Below are positions 1 through 11,581 of a stretch of DNA of 64,000 nt, in pieces. Position 1 is the first letter of the stretch. The number at the start of each line of letters is the position of its first letter. Under the pieces are notes generated by a model. The model was not told where the DNA came from. It did no database searches and saw only the letters and a list, made by a program, of their open reading frames with translations. Both the position numbers and the translations under genes were made by a program. Source of the DNA: Lineus longissimus (Eukaryota; Nemertea; Pilidiophora; Heteronemertea; Lineidae); the NCBI RefSeq assembly GCF_910592395.1, contig NC_088309.1:7442501-7506500 (forward strand). Reading direction: 5' to 3'.

Positions 1-138
1 CCTCACAAAACCAGCTTTATTTCATAGTGATTGTGAAATCACTTGCCTGGGAGCTGACTATTTAAACCGAAGCCACCTTGGTATTATATCAGTCAGCCCC
101 AAGTGGCCGTCAGCAGCAGAGTGTTTAGCTAAACTGTA
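1..138 (+). promoter_or_regulatory. 5' leader / promoter-proximal region of the CCCH/CHY gene
   Basis: This is the sequence directly upstream of the start codon at 139. I see no clear TATA box or upstream in-frame ATG. It probably holds the 5' UTR, but the transcription start cannot be placed from sequence. Confidence 0.3.
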
Positions 139-3100
139 ATGTCAGTTGAGCAGTCTTCAAATTCATCAACAACTGATCAAAATCTTCTTGATCCAAAAGG
201 GGGTGTGGCAACTATTGAGACTGAAAAGCAAGTGTGTAAATTCTACAGTGCTGGTAAATTCTGTAAGTTTGGCAGAAGGTGTCGAAACTTGCATCAGAGA
301 CCAGAGAAGAAAGTGGAAACAGTAGAAATTACCTCAGAATCGACGCCTGTCAAAATCAACGATGGAACAGTAAAAACTCCTAACGGTAAGTTAATAGTCA
401 TAGTGTCGAGCATTTTTTTTCAGTCACTTTACATTCTGTCCTGTCGATGATTGTGCGACTGACAGATACTACACAGACCTGGCTTAAACCTAGATGTACT
501 GATCAAGACAGGCCAAGGCCCAACTTGTAGACTACATGTAGTTATAAGGGCCATCTTGACCCGCAATGTTTTGAGATCGCTGAATCACTCACCTGGAGCT
601 CGATAGTGGTGATGCAAACGCATGAGAGTCAGGATGTACATGTAAAAGGGCTGGCCCTGGACAATTTTGAAGAAGTTTGCGCTGATCAATCATTTGTTTC
701 ACCTTGAACAAAGGGTCACACTCACAGTGCCTGTGGATGGCTTGTCCGAAATTCACTTTGGCCCTTTAACATGTTCTGAGTGTGTGTATTTATTTTATTT
801 AGGCCCTTTTTTTTCGTTTGCAGATAAAAAAGGCATCGTATGATAATCAATGTCTCATTCTCTCTTTTAGACACCCCATCCTTGCCTTTGGAAACTCTTG
901 ATGATAATTCAAGTCAAGAGTCCACCAAGACTGCACAAGTGAAGTTGAAGGTTTGCCAGTATTTTTCAAACTACGGTAGATGTCGCTATGGAAGAGGTTG
1001 TCGTTATGAGCATTCAAGGCCAGGAGGAGAAAGACGTGGTCATAATCCAGGCAATAGCAGGCCAAGATATGGAAGAAAAGATGGAAATCAGGTGAGACGG
1101 GATTCCAATCATCATGATGATTTTGAGACAGAAGACATCATAATCCAGGGATCTGCAAGATCTGAGTCCTCTCAAGACTATGTGGACAACTTTGCTGGGT
1201 TGGATGTGAAAGATGGTAGGGCCAGACCACGGAGACCGGTCTGTCGATACTTCAGAAATGGCCACTGCGTTGCCGGAATACGATGTCGGTTTCTTCATCC
1301 GAGGACTGACAATCTTGAGGATGATGTCCCACCTCAGCCGCAACCTGGGATGATTGATCTACCTCCAAAAAATGAACGAAGGAGACCACCTGCCCCCAGG
1401 CCTCCTGTTCAACCAGTTGTGCCGGTGTCTGAGTATGTTCTGGAGGAAATTGATGATGAGAAATCGGAGCAGCTGAGGGATACTGAAATTAGTCAGCTTA
1501 AGAAGAGAATTCCTGCAGACAGACTCAAAGAACTTGATGAGAGCGAATTCAAGATTGTCTTCCATCCAACGGATCCTGATTGGGTGAGTATTATGAATGA
1601 AAAGGAGCTCCTTATTAGGATAGTGAGAGTTGTCTTAATTCTACAAAATATTTTGTTAACTTGCACAAAAGTATGATGGGGTACCGGGTAACTTGATTTG
1701 ATCCCAAAAGGTGTTTTTAAAATGTAATCAACAGTAATGCCTGTAAGTGGTTTTTTTTAAGATATGGTGCCCTAAATTCATAAAAGTTACAATTGGGCTT
1801 CACACATAGTTTAATGTTCATGACTTCATTGTTCACGAGGCAATTGCTTGACCATTTCTCAACTCTTTCAAATATTCTCTGATTTCAGCCCTATGATGTG
1901 AAGTCATTGCAGTTTATGGTCTACTTCCCAATAGCATATCCAACTGCTGTAAGTATCTAGAATTTGGAATTTTATCTAACATGAAGTTCAGATTAGAGCT
2001 TATCTATACTTGCTACAATCAAACATGTCGAGATTCTTTTTCTAAAGATTAAATTCTTTTGTGCAGAGTCTTCTATTGAGATATTTCTATGCCTTGGTTA
2101 CAGTTTTAAAAATTTAGCCAAACTTTGAATAATTGCCCAGAAGATGTACATTTGCCTTGTCTGCATGTACATTTATGACAATTACTGGGTTAGGCCTAAT
2201 TGTAATTGTATATTTCAGCCAATGCAAGTAATGACCCCAAAGGAACAAGAGATGCCAGCCACAGTCCTGAGGTAAGTGATGAATTAGGGTTCATGCAATC
2301 TATTTGTCAGGTGTTCAGAAACCAATAATGTCCATGATACCACACCTTTGGTGTTGTCTCACAAAAGTGTGATGCAACATTATCAATATATCGCACAAGC
2401 AATGTTTGATTTACTTGGAATGTTGGATAGTAGTAGTTTTTCTCGGTCCCAAAGATGTCCTGGTTGGAGGTTCTTCGCCAGATGCTCATGAAAGTTTGCA
2501 GATTGCTGCTAACCTTCATTTAGAAATCTTTCTTTTTGTATTCTTAACCATTTTGAAATGTTAGTGCTATAAAATTTCCATATTTCTTTCAGTTACATTG
2601 AGTATTCTATGACAGAATGGGTCGAAAAGCGGTTTAAAGAGAAAGAGGAGGGTGGAAAAGTTGAGCTGGTTTTTCGTCCATTCTTACGCTGGCTGGATAA
2701 GACACTAGAAAAGCTTTTTACAGAAGGCCTTAAGCAGGTAGGTATTCTGACAGGTTCAGCACAACTCCTTTGCCAACTCCTGTACCAGGTCATAAGTCAT
2801 TGGTTCAAATGCTGATCTCGCACCAGCTTCTCCTTCACTGCAGATTCCTGTTATCTTAGAGGCAGTAAAAACCATTATGCTGGCTGCAATAACAACTTCG
2901 TTAAATCCATATGAATAAAAAGATCTGGGTAAATTCTGCTACTTTGATGAAATCAGAGTTGGTTTTCTCTGGAGCTGATGCTCTTTGTGTCTTTTTGAGG
3001 GCATGTTGCAGGAGTAATGGATTAATCAGAGATATACCGGTAGTCGAAAAGCTGTTATTTGGCTTCGTGATAAAATGGGATGTTGTTTTCATTGTGAATA

Positions 3101-5861
3101 AAATTTTCGTTCTCAATTTGATTTCAGTTGAAGAAAGAAATAGTAGCCCAGGGATCCGGCATTGAGTGTGTCCCCTATTGGAAACTACGGGTCACCAAGA
3201 AAGCCTGGAAGTTTGAGCCAGAAACATCTTCAAAAACCAGTAGCGATGATGCATCGGAGACTGAGAGTGACTCGGAGGAATCGGATACAGAGTCTGATGA
3301 AGACGAGGGAGAGGGGAAGAGACAAGGAGGTGTCTTAGATCCAGTCCAGAAGGGGACGCAGATCAAGATGCGTTGTCTTCAACTTCTTGAGGGGATCGGA
3401 ACCCTTACATGTATGAAGGTCAAAGTCGTTGTTCATTGCGCAAGATGTAAACAGAGTTGTGATTTAAAGTTGTCTGCTAATCGTGCTATCGGGACCACCT
3501 GTACGAAATGCAACCATCAGATGTTGGTGAATTTCCGTCCAGCTATGATGCATCAGATGTCACATAACCTTGGCTACTTGGATGTTGATGGCTGTAAGGC
3601 GTCGGATATCGTCCTGATGGATGGAATCTTTGATTTGAGTTGTATCTCTTGCTCAAAGGTCACTGTCCTGAAGGTATGTCCCAAACTTACTTTTTTGCCC
3701 AAATGCTTTTGAAAGTATCGAATGGCTCAATTTACTGCCAAAGACTCGATATCTCTGGATATTGTTTGTGCGGTCACAGTTTTTTTTGCTGGTTTCATTA
3801 ATGCTCTAAAACACTGAAAGTTCAACAATTTCCTAAAAATCATCTTGCACCAAAAGGATTTTCAAATAAGGAAGTTGCCCTTGCTTATTTGTAGCCAAAG
3901 TAGACAATTAAAAAAGTCTGTTTCCAATTCACTCTTGACAATGGATTTATAAATGTGATAATTTGTTATCGATTTCTGATGATTTGTTTCAGGGTTTACA
4001 ACCGGGTGCAGTGAAAAACCTGTGGTGTCATTCCTGCCATCAGAAAATATCACTGGCTGTGGAGTCTACCTACTTTCAAGAGTTACAAGCTGGAAGTGTT
4101 GGTAAGTAGCTGATTAAAAGTAGGAGTAGGGCAAGTAACATGTAGAGCTACTCTAATGTGATTTCTAAAACACCTTTGTTGTAATTTATGATTTTTTTCT
4201 GTGTATTTTACTCTGTGTATCCTTTTTGCCGCAGGAGTTTTGGTGTCGCAACCATATTGATACTCCTTGGCTTGGTACAAAATATGGAAACGATCAAAAA
4301 GCAGTAAAAGTCACATTTTAGTCTTTAGTTTGAATAGCAATTGATACCTCACTCTCAGTGGTGGTTCTCTTGCCAAACACCGCTAGGGTGGAGCTTTGAA
4401 GGGACGCCTTGGTTTTGGCCAAAATTTTAGCTCCACTAGTGGTGAGATACCTTATTTTCGGCCTACATCTTTTGTGGATTTCGGTGAAACAGCCAATACC
4501 AAAGGTGTGGTATCAGCTCTTTAAACAACAACAGGCTGTTGGTCGACATTTGTTTGAGGGAAAAGAACACTTAACAATCAAGATCAAGGGTGCAGTACTC
4601 GCGTTTTATTGCTGGCTTGAGAAAATCACATCCACCCCTGTACAATTTGTCACCTTTTGAAAAAACTTTTGTCTGCCATTCTTACAGATACAAGCAACAT
4701 GCAGGTCATCCGAAAAAAAAAGAAATCCACGAAAGATCCAACCATTCAGGAAGGGATGCCGCTACCAAACTTTGGCACATGTAAACACTACAAGAAGAGT
4801 TTCCGTTGGCTACGGTTTCCGTGTTGTGGAATGACATATCCATGTGACGTATGTCATGACGATAAGGAAGACCATGAAATGCAGTATGCAAATCGTATGA
4901 TTTGTGGATTCTGCTCCAAGGAACAGGTAAGCCGACTGTACATTCATCATTTAACTATCATTTTAGGCTTCATGGTCCATTTTCAGATCATTACCGTTGG
5001 ATTTAGTCCAAATTGGGTTACACCATTACATTGTGGGATCTTTAGCTTGCCCTGGTAAAGACTTTACGATGCGGAGAAGCTAGGTTGTAAGACTCATTCA
5101 AAGGACTGTGAAGAGCCAGGAATTCTAGTGCTTTGAAACCCCCGCCGGTCTGGGTTCTCCCCGGAATCAAACCCAGGGCCCTATCGGTGGTAGCCAGTAG
5201 TACTAACCACTAGGCTGTGAGACTCCTTATATTCCCCAATTTCTAGGCCAACTACATCAATGCAGGACAAGTGAAGACCCTTACAGAATTAAAAGTGCCA
5301 TCTTTTATGAGTCTTGTTGAAAACTCAATCAATTATGAACTTTTATGATTCATAATCGATGCACATGCATATGTGACCCGCCATGACAAAACAGGTCGCA
5401 TGTCGCTCTGAGCTTGACAGGTTGAGACAGACTGGTTGTTCATTTCACCATTGTCTGCCTTTTGTAAAATCGGAGCATATCAATTTCTTCTATTATGTTC
5501 TGGTGTCATTTTAGGCTCATCTTCTGTGCGACATGCGACTCATTTTGTCGTGGTGGTTGCATATATCATGTATCTGCATGACTGTTGGAAAAACCTGAAA
5601 ATTTCATTTTCTTGACAGTATTGACACCTATATTTTATATTACAGGGTTATGCTGGTGAACGGCCATGCATAAGCTGCGGGACAACAATGACCAAAGGAA
5701 CGAAAACCAGCCATTGGGAAGGTGGCCAAGGATGCAGGGACAAAATCAAGATGAGTAGGAGCGATCAGCAAAAGTACGCAAATACGAATAAGACCATCTC
5801 CAGGAAATCACAACAAAAGGGAAAGCAACGCCCAAAGACAACAAAGCTACGTCATGTTTAG
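139..5861 (+). CDS. CCCH x3 / RWD-like / CHY zinc-finger protein, 775 aa, nine coding exons
   Basis: Exons read as 139-385, 871-1583, 1889-1948, 2219-2271, 2593-2737, 3128-3673, 3993-4101, 4688-4926 and 5646-5861. Every junction is GT-AG and phases join without a break (2328 bases). Seen: CCCH fingers at C33-H52 and C111-H130 (both CX8CX5CX3H) and C207-H225 (CX7CX5CX3H); an RWD/UBC-like segment at about residues 295-405 that includes the motif FPIAYPTAP; an acidic Ser/Glu/Asp stretch near 445-475; three CxxC-type pairs at about 500-610; and a CHY-type zinc finger at about 656-735 starting CKHY, with the paired CC and CxxCH motifs typical of that family. The tail is basic. Known of the families: tandem CCCH fingers usually bind RNA, RWD folds mediate protein contacts (often in ubiquitin pathways), and CHY fingers bind zinc and occur in E3 ligases and redox proteins. 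A post-transcriptional or ubiquitin-linked role is inference; no RING is visible. The ATG at 139 is the first in frame, and an upstream coding exon outside the window cannot be excluded. Confidence 0.88.
5105..5225 (-). repeat. tRNA-derived SINE-like element in the last intron of the CCCH/CHY gene
   Basis: On the minus strand there is a Pol III A-box-like segment (GCCTAGTGGTTAG, complement of about 5203-5215) and, about 20-30 bases later, a B box (GGTTTGATTCC, complement of 5163-5173). This is the order and spacing of a tRNA head. The cloverleaf stems are degraded, so it is not a functional tRNA; a tRNA-derived SINE is the best reading. A more decayed sequence of the same layout occurs at about 11838-11895. 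Confidence 0.55.
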
Positions 5862-5950
5862 ATTTCTTGTGGAGGAAGTTAGAACTGATGTTAAGATTTG
5901 TGCCCAAATTGTGAAAATAAGGACTTGATGCGAGATACTGACATTGGTTC

Positions 5951-5956
5951 AATAAA
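5951..5956 (+). terminator. Polyadenylation signal AATAAA of the CCCH/CHY gene
   Basis: A canonical AATAAA lies 90 bases after the TAG at 5859-5861, followed by GT-rich sequence. A second AATAAA-like hexamer occurs near 6078. The first is the more likely end of the transcript. Confidence 0.65.
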
Positions 5957-8100
5957 GACTAGTGAATGTGTTAATGTCAGTTTTGTATGGAGTTGCCTAG
6001 AGTAAAGTCATTTTGTGCATACTATGAATTTGATTCAAAGCAAATGATGTTATTCTCTGGCAAATTGATGCGACTAAAATAAAAGTAATTTTGCTGATAA
6101 ACTTGTCATTCATATTCATATCCCATCTCCAAGCTCGGAAGTGACTCCTGTTCAGACTTGTCTCTTGGTTTGATATTAGCTTCAGGCACATTCGCACTGG
6201 GTTCCCATCTAACAGAGAACAATTTGGTACAATTAATCATGTTTGAATTTCTGAAAAAGATTCTCAGTATTGGTTGTGCAAGCACGGGTGGGGGGGGGGA
6301 TGAACCTGCAGGTCTACTTGCATGTGGAGGCTCCTCTGCTGGGACCAGTGGTGGGTCAGAAATGCTGATAAGTACACCCAATAAGGGATTATAGCATGGA
6401 GAGTCATCTACTGGGACCAGTGGTACAACCAATGAGGAATTACATTAGATTATTATGTTCCCGCAACAGACTCTTCTCCCCAAGCATACAGATCACCATG
6501 TACCGGACTGGCCCGTGATGTGCCGTCTCCTCCAAATTCATGCAGATGACCATGTTTCTTGATCAGAAACAGGCTGTCTGTTCAATGTCCATCAGATCAC
6601 CTTGTTCCAGAGACTCGCCATCTCATGGCTCTGGAGCTCAGGTCGGGACAGTATGTACGAATGTCATGTGATCTGTGAACAGATTTGGTGAATTGATAGA
6701 TACTTCAATGGCCTGAATGTGACACCGTCCTCGGAATGAAATGGCCCTGGACAGGTCCTCAGTACAGTAAGAATGCATGTGATCTCAAAAATCGATTGAC
6801 GAATGGTATGATAGTCACATCGGTGGTCAGAATGTGACATTCTCTTGGAACATCATGATTCTAAAACTGTCCCCCAATATGGCCAGATCATGCACAATGA
6901 TCGACTGGTGGGAAAATGTAGGCTCTCCATCAATACATTTACATCAATATAGTCAGGATGTATCATTGCCCCTGGGGCGTCTTGATCCTTGGTACAAGTC
7001 ACTAAGCCCCGAGACCTGCGATATTTAAACTGAAATGTTGTCTTCTCTATTCTCATAGACACCACTACGTGTTGGAGTGGGGCGCTTGGAGTGGGTGTTT
7101 CAACAAGAGGCCCAAGGGTCTGGCACTCAGCTGAAACACTTAACGCAAACCCGTTTATCTTTGCCAGCCAAATATCTCTGTGTGCCAGTTGGTGAAATAA
7201 AATAAGTGGTGATTGTATGGGATATGTTAATGATTAAAGTTAGTATATTTGCTCAACATGCAACTATTTTTGTGGGAACTTTTTGATTATGTGATGAGAT
7301 CACCTAATTCAGAATGAAAAGGCATTTCACTCTGCCCCCCGCCCCGAAATGTTGTCACGAAAGACATCTTCTGGGATTCGCCCCATCACCTATAACTGAT
7401 ATAACTGGCATTGGGCTGTCTTAGGATGATGTTTTAGAAGCAGTGGGCGTCTTGTACAAGGTAGCCAACACGGGCACAAACACCCTTCAGATTAGCAAAT
7501 AGCACACATCGATTTCGCATAAAATCATCTAAGGTTTTGATTACAAATAAATATCTTACAAGACGATTAAACAGCCAAGGAGTCTTGCTATCCTGGCGGC
7601 AAACTTCAAAATAAGCCTATCGTCTTGTACGCATGTTTCTGAGTCGAAACAAAATGAGTGAATGCAAAAAAGAAGAAACTGAAAGACAACGAAGTGAAAC
7701 AGAAATATACAAGGACACTTTTTAGGATGTGAAAGTCATGCAAAAGCTTTAGGCCGGAGATGTCTTGTTTCCTCAGGACTGCGTCTTCTCTATTGTTGAC
7801 TTATGGAAAAGAACTGGGCGGGCTCGGAGAGAATTAATCAAGAACGAGCGCCATTCGTAGCAAACACAGTCAACTTTTTTAATGGACAAGGCTTAGGCCT
7901 GTCATGAAAGACATTGTCACAACCAACTATTGGTCCCGCTATTCATTGAATGACGGTGAAAGACGCTCTCAAAAGTTTCCGGAATATCCTGAATTCGGAA
8001 AGGGGAAAGAAAAAAATTACCTGGGAAAGAAATTTGATTTAGGGTTCGAGTAATACACAGGATATTTTTAAATTGCCGCCGAAAAATTTCCGCATGTTCG
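5957..8100. other. Intergenic stretch without recognisable genes
   Basis: No exon chain, RNA gene or long repeat could be supported on either strand. The segment near 7103-7130 (motif AAGAGGCCCAAGGG) resembles the end of a dispersed repeat common in marine invertebrates. Short open frames here lack coding character. Confidence 0.5.
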
Positions 8101-8263
8101 CCCCATCCGCCTGCAATGATCCTCCGCCTGATGATAATGACGTAATCACACGATCGTCTGACCCTCGTGGGAATACTCCGGCGCGGAGCATTTATGTTTC
8201 GAAACTTCTCCGTTTAATTCTCTGATTTCACCTCTATTTCGGGCATAAAGACAACTTTTGGAT
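8101..8263 (+). promoter_or_regulatory. Possible promoter and first exon ending in a strong donor
   Basis: Locally GC-richer sequence with a CRE-like TGACGTAA near 8149 ends in TTTTGGATG followed by GTAAGTTC at 8264, a near-ideal splice donor on the plus strand. It could be the non-coding first exon of the small gene whose exons lie at 10876-11581. The ATG abutting the donor cannot be that gene's start, because its phase does not match the next exon. Assignment is inference. Confidence 0.35.
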
Positions 8264-8649
8264 GGTAAGTTCATAGATTAGGTATATTAGCTCATCCATA
8301 TTCCGATTTTTTGGCGTTTCTTGCGTTAGCGGGGCAATGATAAAGGGATTTTGTGCGGTTGGCAAAAATTTTGATGGCGGCGTTCCGGCCGCACGTGCGC
8401 GGCGATTTTTTTCCATAAAAAATAACATATGATTCTGTATTCTACATTCTATGATACTCAGCAAAGTGCCGGAGCAAGGTATTCTTGTTCTGTGTGTAAT
8501 TCTGCATCTGTTAAACTGAATTACGTTGAGATTTTTACCATTTTTGATGGTGAAAATCATGTTGAAACTGACCAGTCCAGTGCCATAACTGAATACAGTG
8601 TTTCGGCATCCATTTTGCATGCATTACGAAATACATGAACAACATGCAT

Positions 8650-9499
8650 TGGGTGATTTCAAAGTCAGTTTTTAGATTTAGTTTTAAAACTAAATGGAAC
8701 ACTAAAACCCTTGATTAAACCTGTATTGAAATGAATTGGGTTTTAGTTTCATCCTATTTCAAAGTTGGTGTTTGTTGGTTTTAGCATTATGGCCAGTTTG
8801 AGCTAAAAACTAAGGGATGGTTTTAGTGTCAAAAACTAACACCGGGACTAAAACTAAAACTCTCCACAACACCAGAAATGAAGTCAGTTCTAGTGTTAGT
8901 TTTGACACTCAGTTTTAGCATTATCCTATTTCAAATTAGGTTTTAGTTTCACACTGAAACGAATTGGAACACCAAGGTCTGATCTTAATCCTAGCTCGGT
9001 GTTCTATTTGGAAGATTTGTAGTGCATTTTGTATTACCAATAAAACTAACACCTTAGGCATTAACACCGAGTGGATTTCAAAGTTGGTGTTGGTGTTAAA
9101 AAAAAATCATGTTGTTTGTAGTTTTGTACCATTTCAAGAAGTAGTTACTGGTATTTTGAACGCTGATGGGAATGATGATGGACGTGAAAGAAGACGAACA
9201 AATTTATATAGATCGGAAGCGGTTACAATAGGGAAACAACAGTAACAACGACAACAACATGCATGTTTGGTTTTTCCAAGGTTTTATCTCTGCCCATCTT
9301 GGTGTTAGTTTTACCTGCAGAATAAAACCTCTTCTTAGTTTCAGCCCAGGTTTTAGGAGTCAGACAAAACCAGGTGTTGGTGTTAAACTAAAACCTCGAA
9401 TTGGTCTTATCCAGACATAGGTTTTTAGGGGTAGAAATTAAGAGTAAAACTGACAATAACACCCAACACTAAAACCAAAACCAACTTTGAAATCACCCA
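8650..9499. mobile_element. Non-autonomous DNA transposon (MITE-like), about 850 bp
   Basis: The 16-base terminus TGGGTGATTTCAAAGT at 8650 recurs as its exact reverse complement ending near 9499. The flanks allow a short ATT duplication. The interior is built from many direct and inverted copies of motifs such as GGTTTTAGTTTC and GGTGTTAGTTTTA. No transposase frame is present; the 93-residue frame at 8964-9245 has no recognisable domain. Superfamily unknown. Confidence 0.7.
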
Positions 9500-9699
9500 T
9501 TGACTGTGTGGATGTGTGAATTTGATGTTCGTGGGAACAGGGCCTTGCAGGGGAAAATGGGGAAAAGAACTACTTCTAGTGGGTGGGGGACTGCTGCAGA
9601 TGCTACAGAATGCGTTTTTTTCTCTTCAGGTTTGAGATAAAAAGCTGTGTTCTAACCCTTAGTTTCCAGTATGTCTACGGGGTATAGGTAGGCCAGGGA

Positions 9700-9969
9700 A
9701 ATAGACAACCTGCAAAAAAATTGCTGCCATTTTGAAAAGACCCTGTTCACAGGCAAGGTATATTTACCTTGGCATAAAAGTAAAAAATATACAAGCTTAT
9801 TCAAGCAATTTACTTGAAGTGGTCCATGTCTTCCAATTTTCATGATATTTTGAAAGCTTTGGTGATGATTGGATTTAAAACATTACTTTTATGTCATAGT
9901 AAACTTCAGCTACCTGTGAAAAGGGTATTTTTCAAAATGGCCGAAATTTATTTTCGCACACAGTCTATT
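9700..9969. mobile_element. Foldback MITE, copy 1 (diverged)
   Basis: The element begins AATAGAC and ends GTCTATT. Its two halves are imperfect inverted repeats of each other over roughly 90 bases per arm. It is homologous throughout to the element at 10364-10619 but more mutated, so it is the older insertion. Confidence 0.75.
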
Positions 9970-10363
9970 CTGCCGGTAACTGAACTGTTCTACTCTCCCC
10001 CCTGAATCCCTCACCCTAAAAAGCCTATGCCTACCCCCAAAATGTTGGCCCAGGAAGGGGGCTGTGCCAAAAATTGGAGGAAGCAGGGACTAAATTGTCT
10101 CCCCTCCAGGGCCTGACCACCAAAAATGTTTTTTTCATGCAAATTTGGCCAATTTTCAAACTGGCAGAGAAAGAACTGCTCTAGCTTGCCCCCCCCCCCC
10201 CCATTAAAGTTAGCAACAGGCTGGGATGGGGAGCTAGCCATGATATATATGGCTACTCTCGGACCTTTTATCGTATTTGTAAGGCATTGTGACCAAAAGT
10301 TGGTCATTGCAAAGGATTTTCTCTAAAATTGTGAAATTAATTACTCCTGATCAGAGAGAGAAC

Positions 10364-10619
10364 AATAGACAGCTTGCGAAAATCAATTTCGGCCATTTTG
10401 AAAATACTCTTTTCACAGGCAATGTATGTTTACCATGGAATAAAAGTACAAATATACAAGCTTGTTCAAGCTGTCAATGTCTTCCAAGGTTCATGATATT
10501 TTGAATGCTTTTGGTGATAACTTGATTTAAAACATGACTTTTATGTCATGGTAAACTTGCGCTGCCTGTGAAAACTCCTTTTCAAAATGGCCGAAATTGA
10601 TTTTCGCAAGCTGTCTATT
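10364..10619. mobile_element. Foldback MITE, copy 2 (well preserved)
   Basis: The outer arms are inverted repeats of about 40 bases (starting AATAGACAGCTTGCG) that match almost perfectly. Imperfect pairing continues inward through the TTTTCACAGGC and GTTTACCATG blocks, so nearly the whole 256 bases could fold into one hairpin. There is no coding capacity. The same family is present at 9700-9969. Confidence 0.82.
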
Positions 10620-10875
10620 ATTCGTGGGACACTTGATGATCCTGCTGGAACATCCCTCTATTCCATTGAACAGTTCATTCCTTCAGACCACAATTTTCTC
10701 AAAAAAACTTTCCCACCATGGAGAGATTTTTCAAACATTTGCATACAACTTTTCTTTGTCAGAGGGAAAGTGTCCTTAACATCTTGACTAGAACTCTGTG
10801 ACATCCACACAAGTGTTGAGGGGCTCAGAGTTGGTTGTTATTTTGTGACATTCACAATTTTTTCCTGCATAACAG

Positions 10876-11581
10876 GGATATTCGTCAAAAAGTGGGCCGT
10901 CCAAGGGGCAACAGAGCTAAAGACAGCGACTGGCCAGGATGGTGCTGGCAAGCTGCGACAGCGTGTACAATTTTTGGGGGAGAAACTGGAGCCAAGCATA
11001 TCCGGTATGGTATTGCATAGGTTTTCATCCATTGTGGAACATAAGTCACAATGCATCTTCATTTCAAGTTTATGGAAAGACCATGCTCCTCATCCATTGT
11101 GGAACATAAGGTCACAATGCATCTTCATTTCTTTTGGTCTTTTGCAGACTGCAAAAAATACCAATTTTTCTCCTTTCCCATGTGGTTCTTGGGACCCTGT
11201 TGTTACTGCTTCAGGGGCAGTCCTGGGGATGCTGCTCCCTCGATTCAAAAGACTTTCTTCAATACAGGTTCTCTAAGCATAACCATGTACCAGTAAGATG
11301 TTTCGGGAGTTGCAACCTTCAGGGAATTTAGGTCTTTAAGGTTTTAGTTGACCATAAACCATGCAAGAAGGTCACAAACTAGAGGGAATTTATGTCGTCT
11401 CAGTCTGGGTCTGTTTGCTGTCGAAAATGACAAAAAATAGTTTGTGAATAAAAAAAGCAATAGCTTACACTTAATCTCATTGTGTTCTTAAAATGTCACA
11501 AAATTCAGCCAAGTTTTATATTATGAGAACTGTACTCCTTTTCCAGGCCGTGCTGTAGACCATGATCCGGTCCATGTATAG
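10876..11581 (+). CDS. Unrecognised small gene, three phase-matched 3' exons (N-terminal exon not found)
   Basis: Exons 10876-11004, 11148-11267 and 11547-11581 each have a good acceptor (AACAG, TTTTGCAG, CTTTTCCAG) and, for the first two, a GT donor. All junctions are phase 1, giving one uninterrupted frame of about 95 residues to a TAG at 11579-11581. The first exon encodes an amphipathic stretch (GIFVKKWAVQGATELKTATG at its start), the second a hydrophobic, cysteine-rich stretch containing FPMWFLGPCCYCFRG, and the third a short tail ending DPVHV. The CCxC beside a hydrophobic run would suit a small membrane-associated or acylated protein, but that is inference. I do not recognise the family. 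No in-frame ATG occurs before the middle exon, so an upstream exon is needed. One weak candidate starts at the ATG at 10718 (strong Kozak context, poor donor near 10770). Confidence 0.5.
11034..11131 (+). repeat. Short direct duplication inside the intron at 11005-11147
   Basis: A block of about 38 bases beginning TCCATTGTGGAACATAAG occurs at about 11034-11072 and again at 11094-11131 with one indel. It is a simple local tandem duplication with no sign of function. Confidence 0.7.

Noticed and set aside
8263-11004. The ATG at the donor at 8263 as start codon of the small gene
   Set aside because: Splicing to 10876 in that phase hits a stop after 14 codons; only a different phase fits the open frame.
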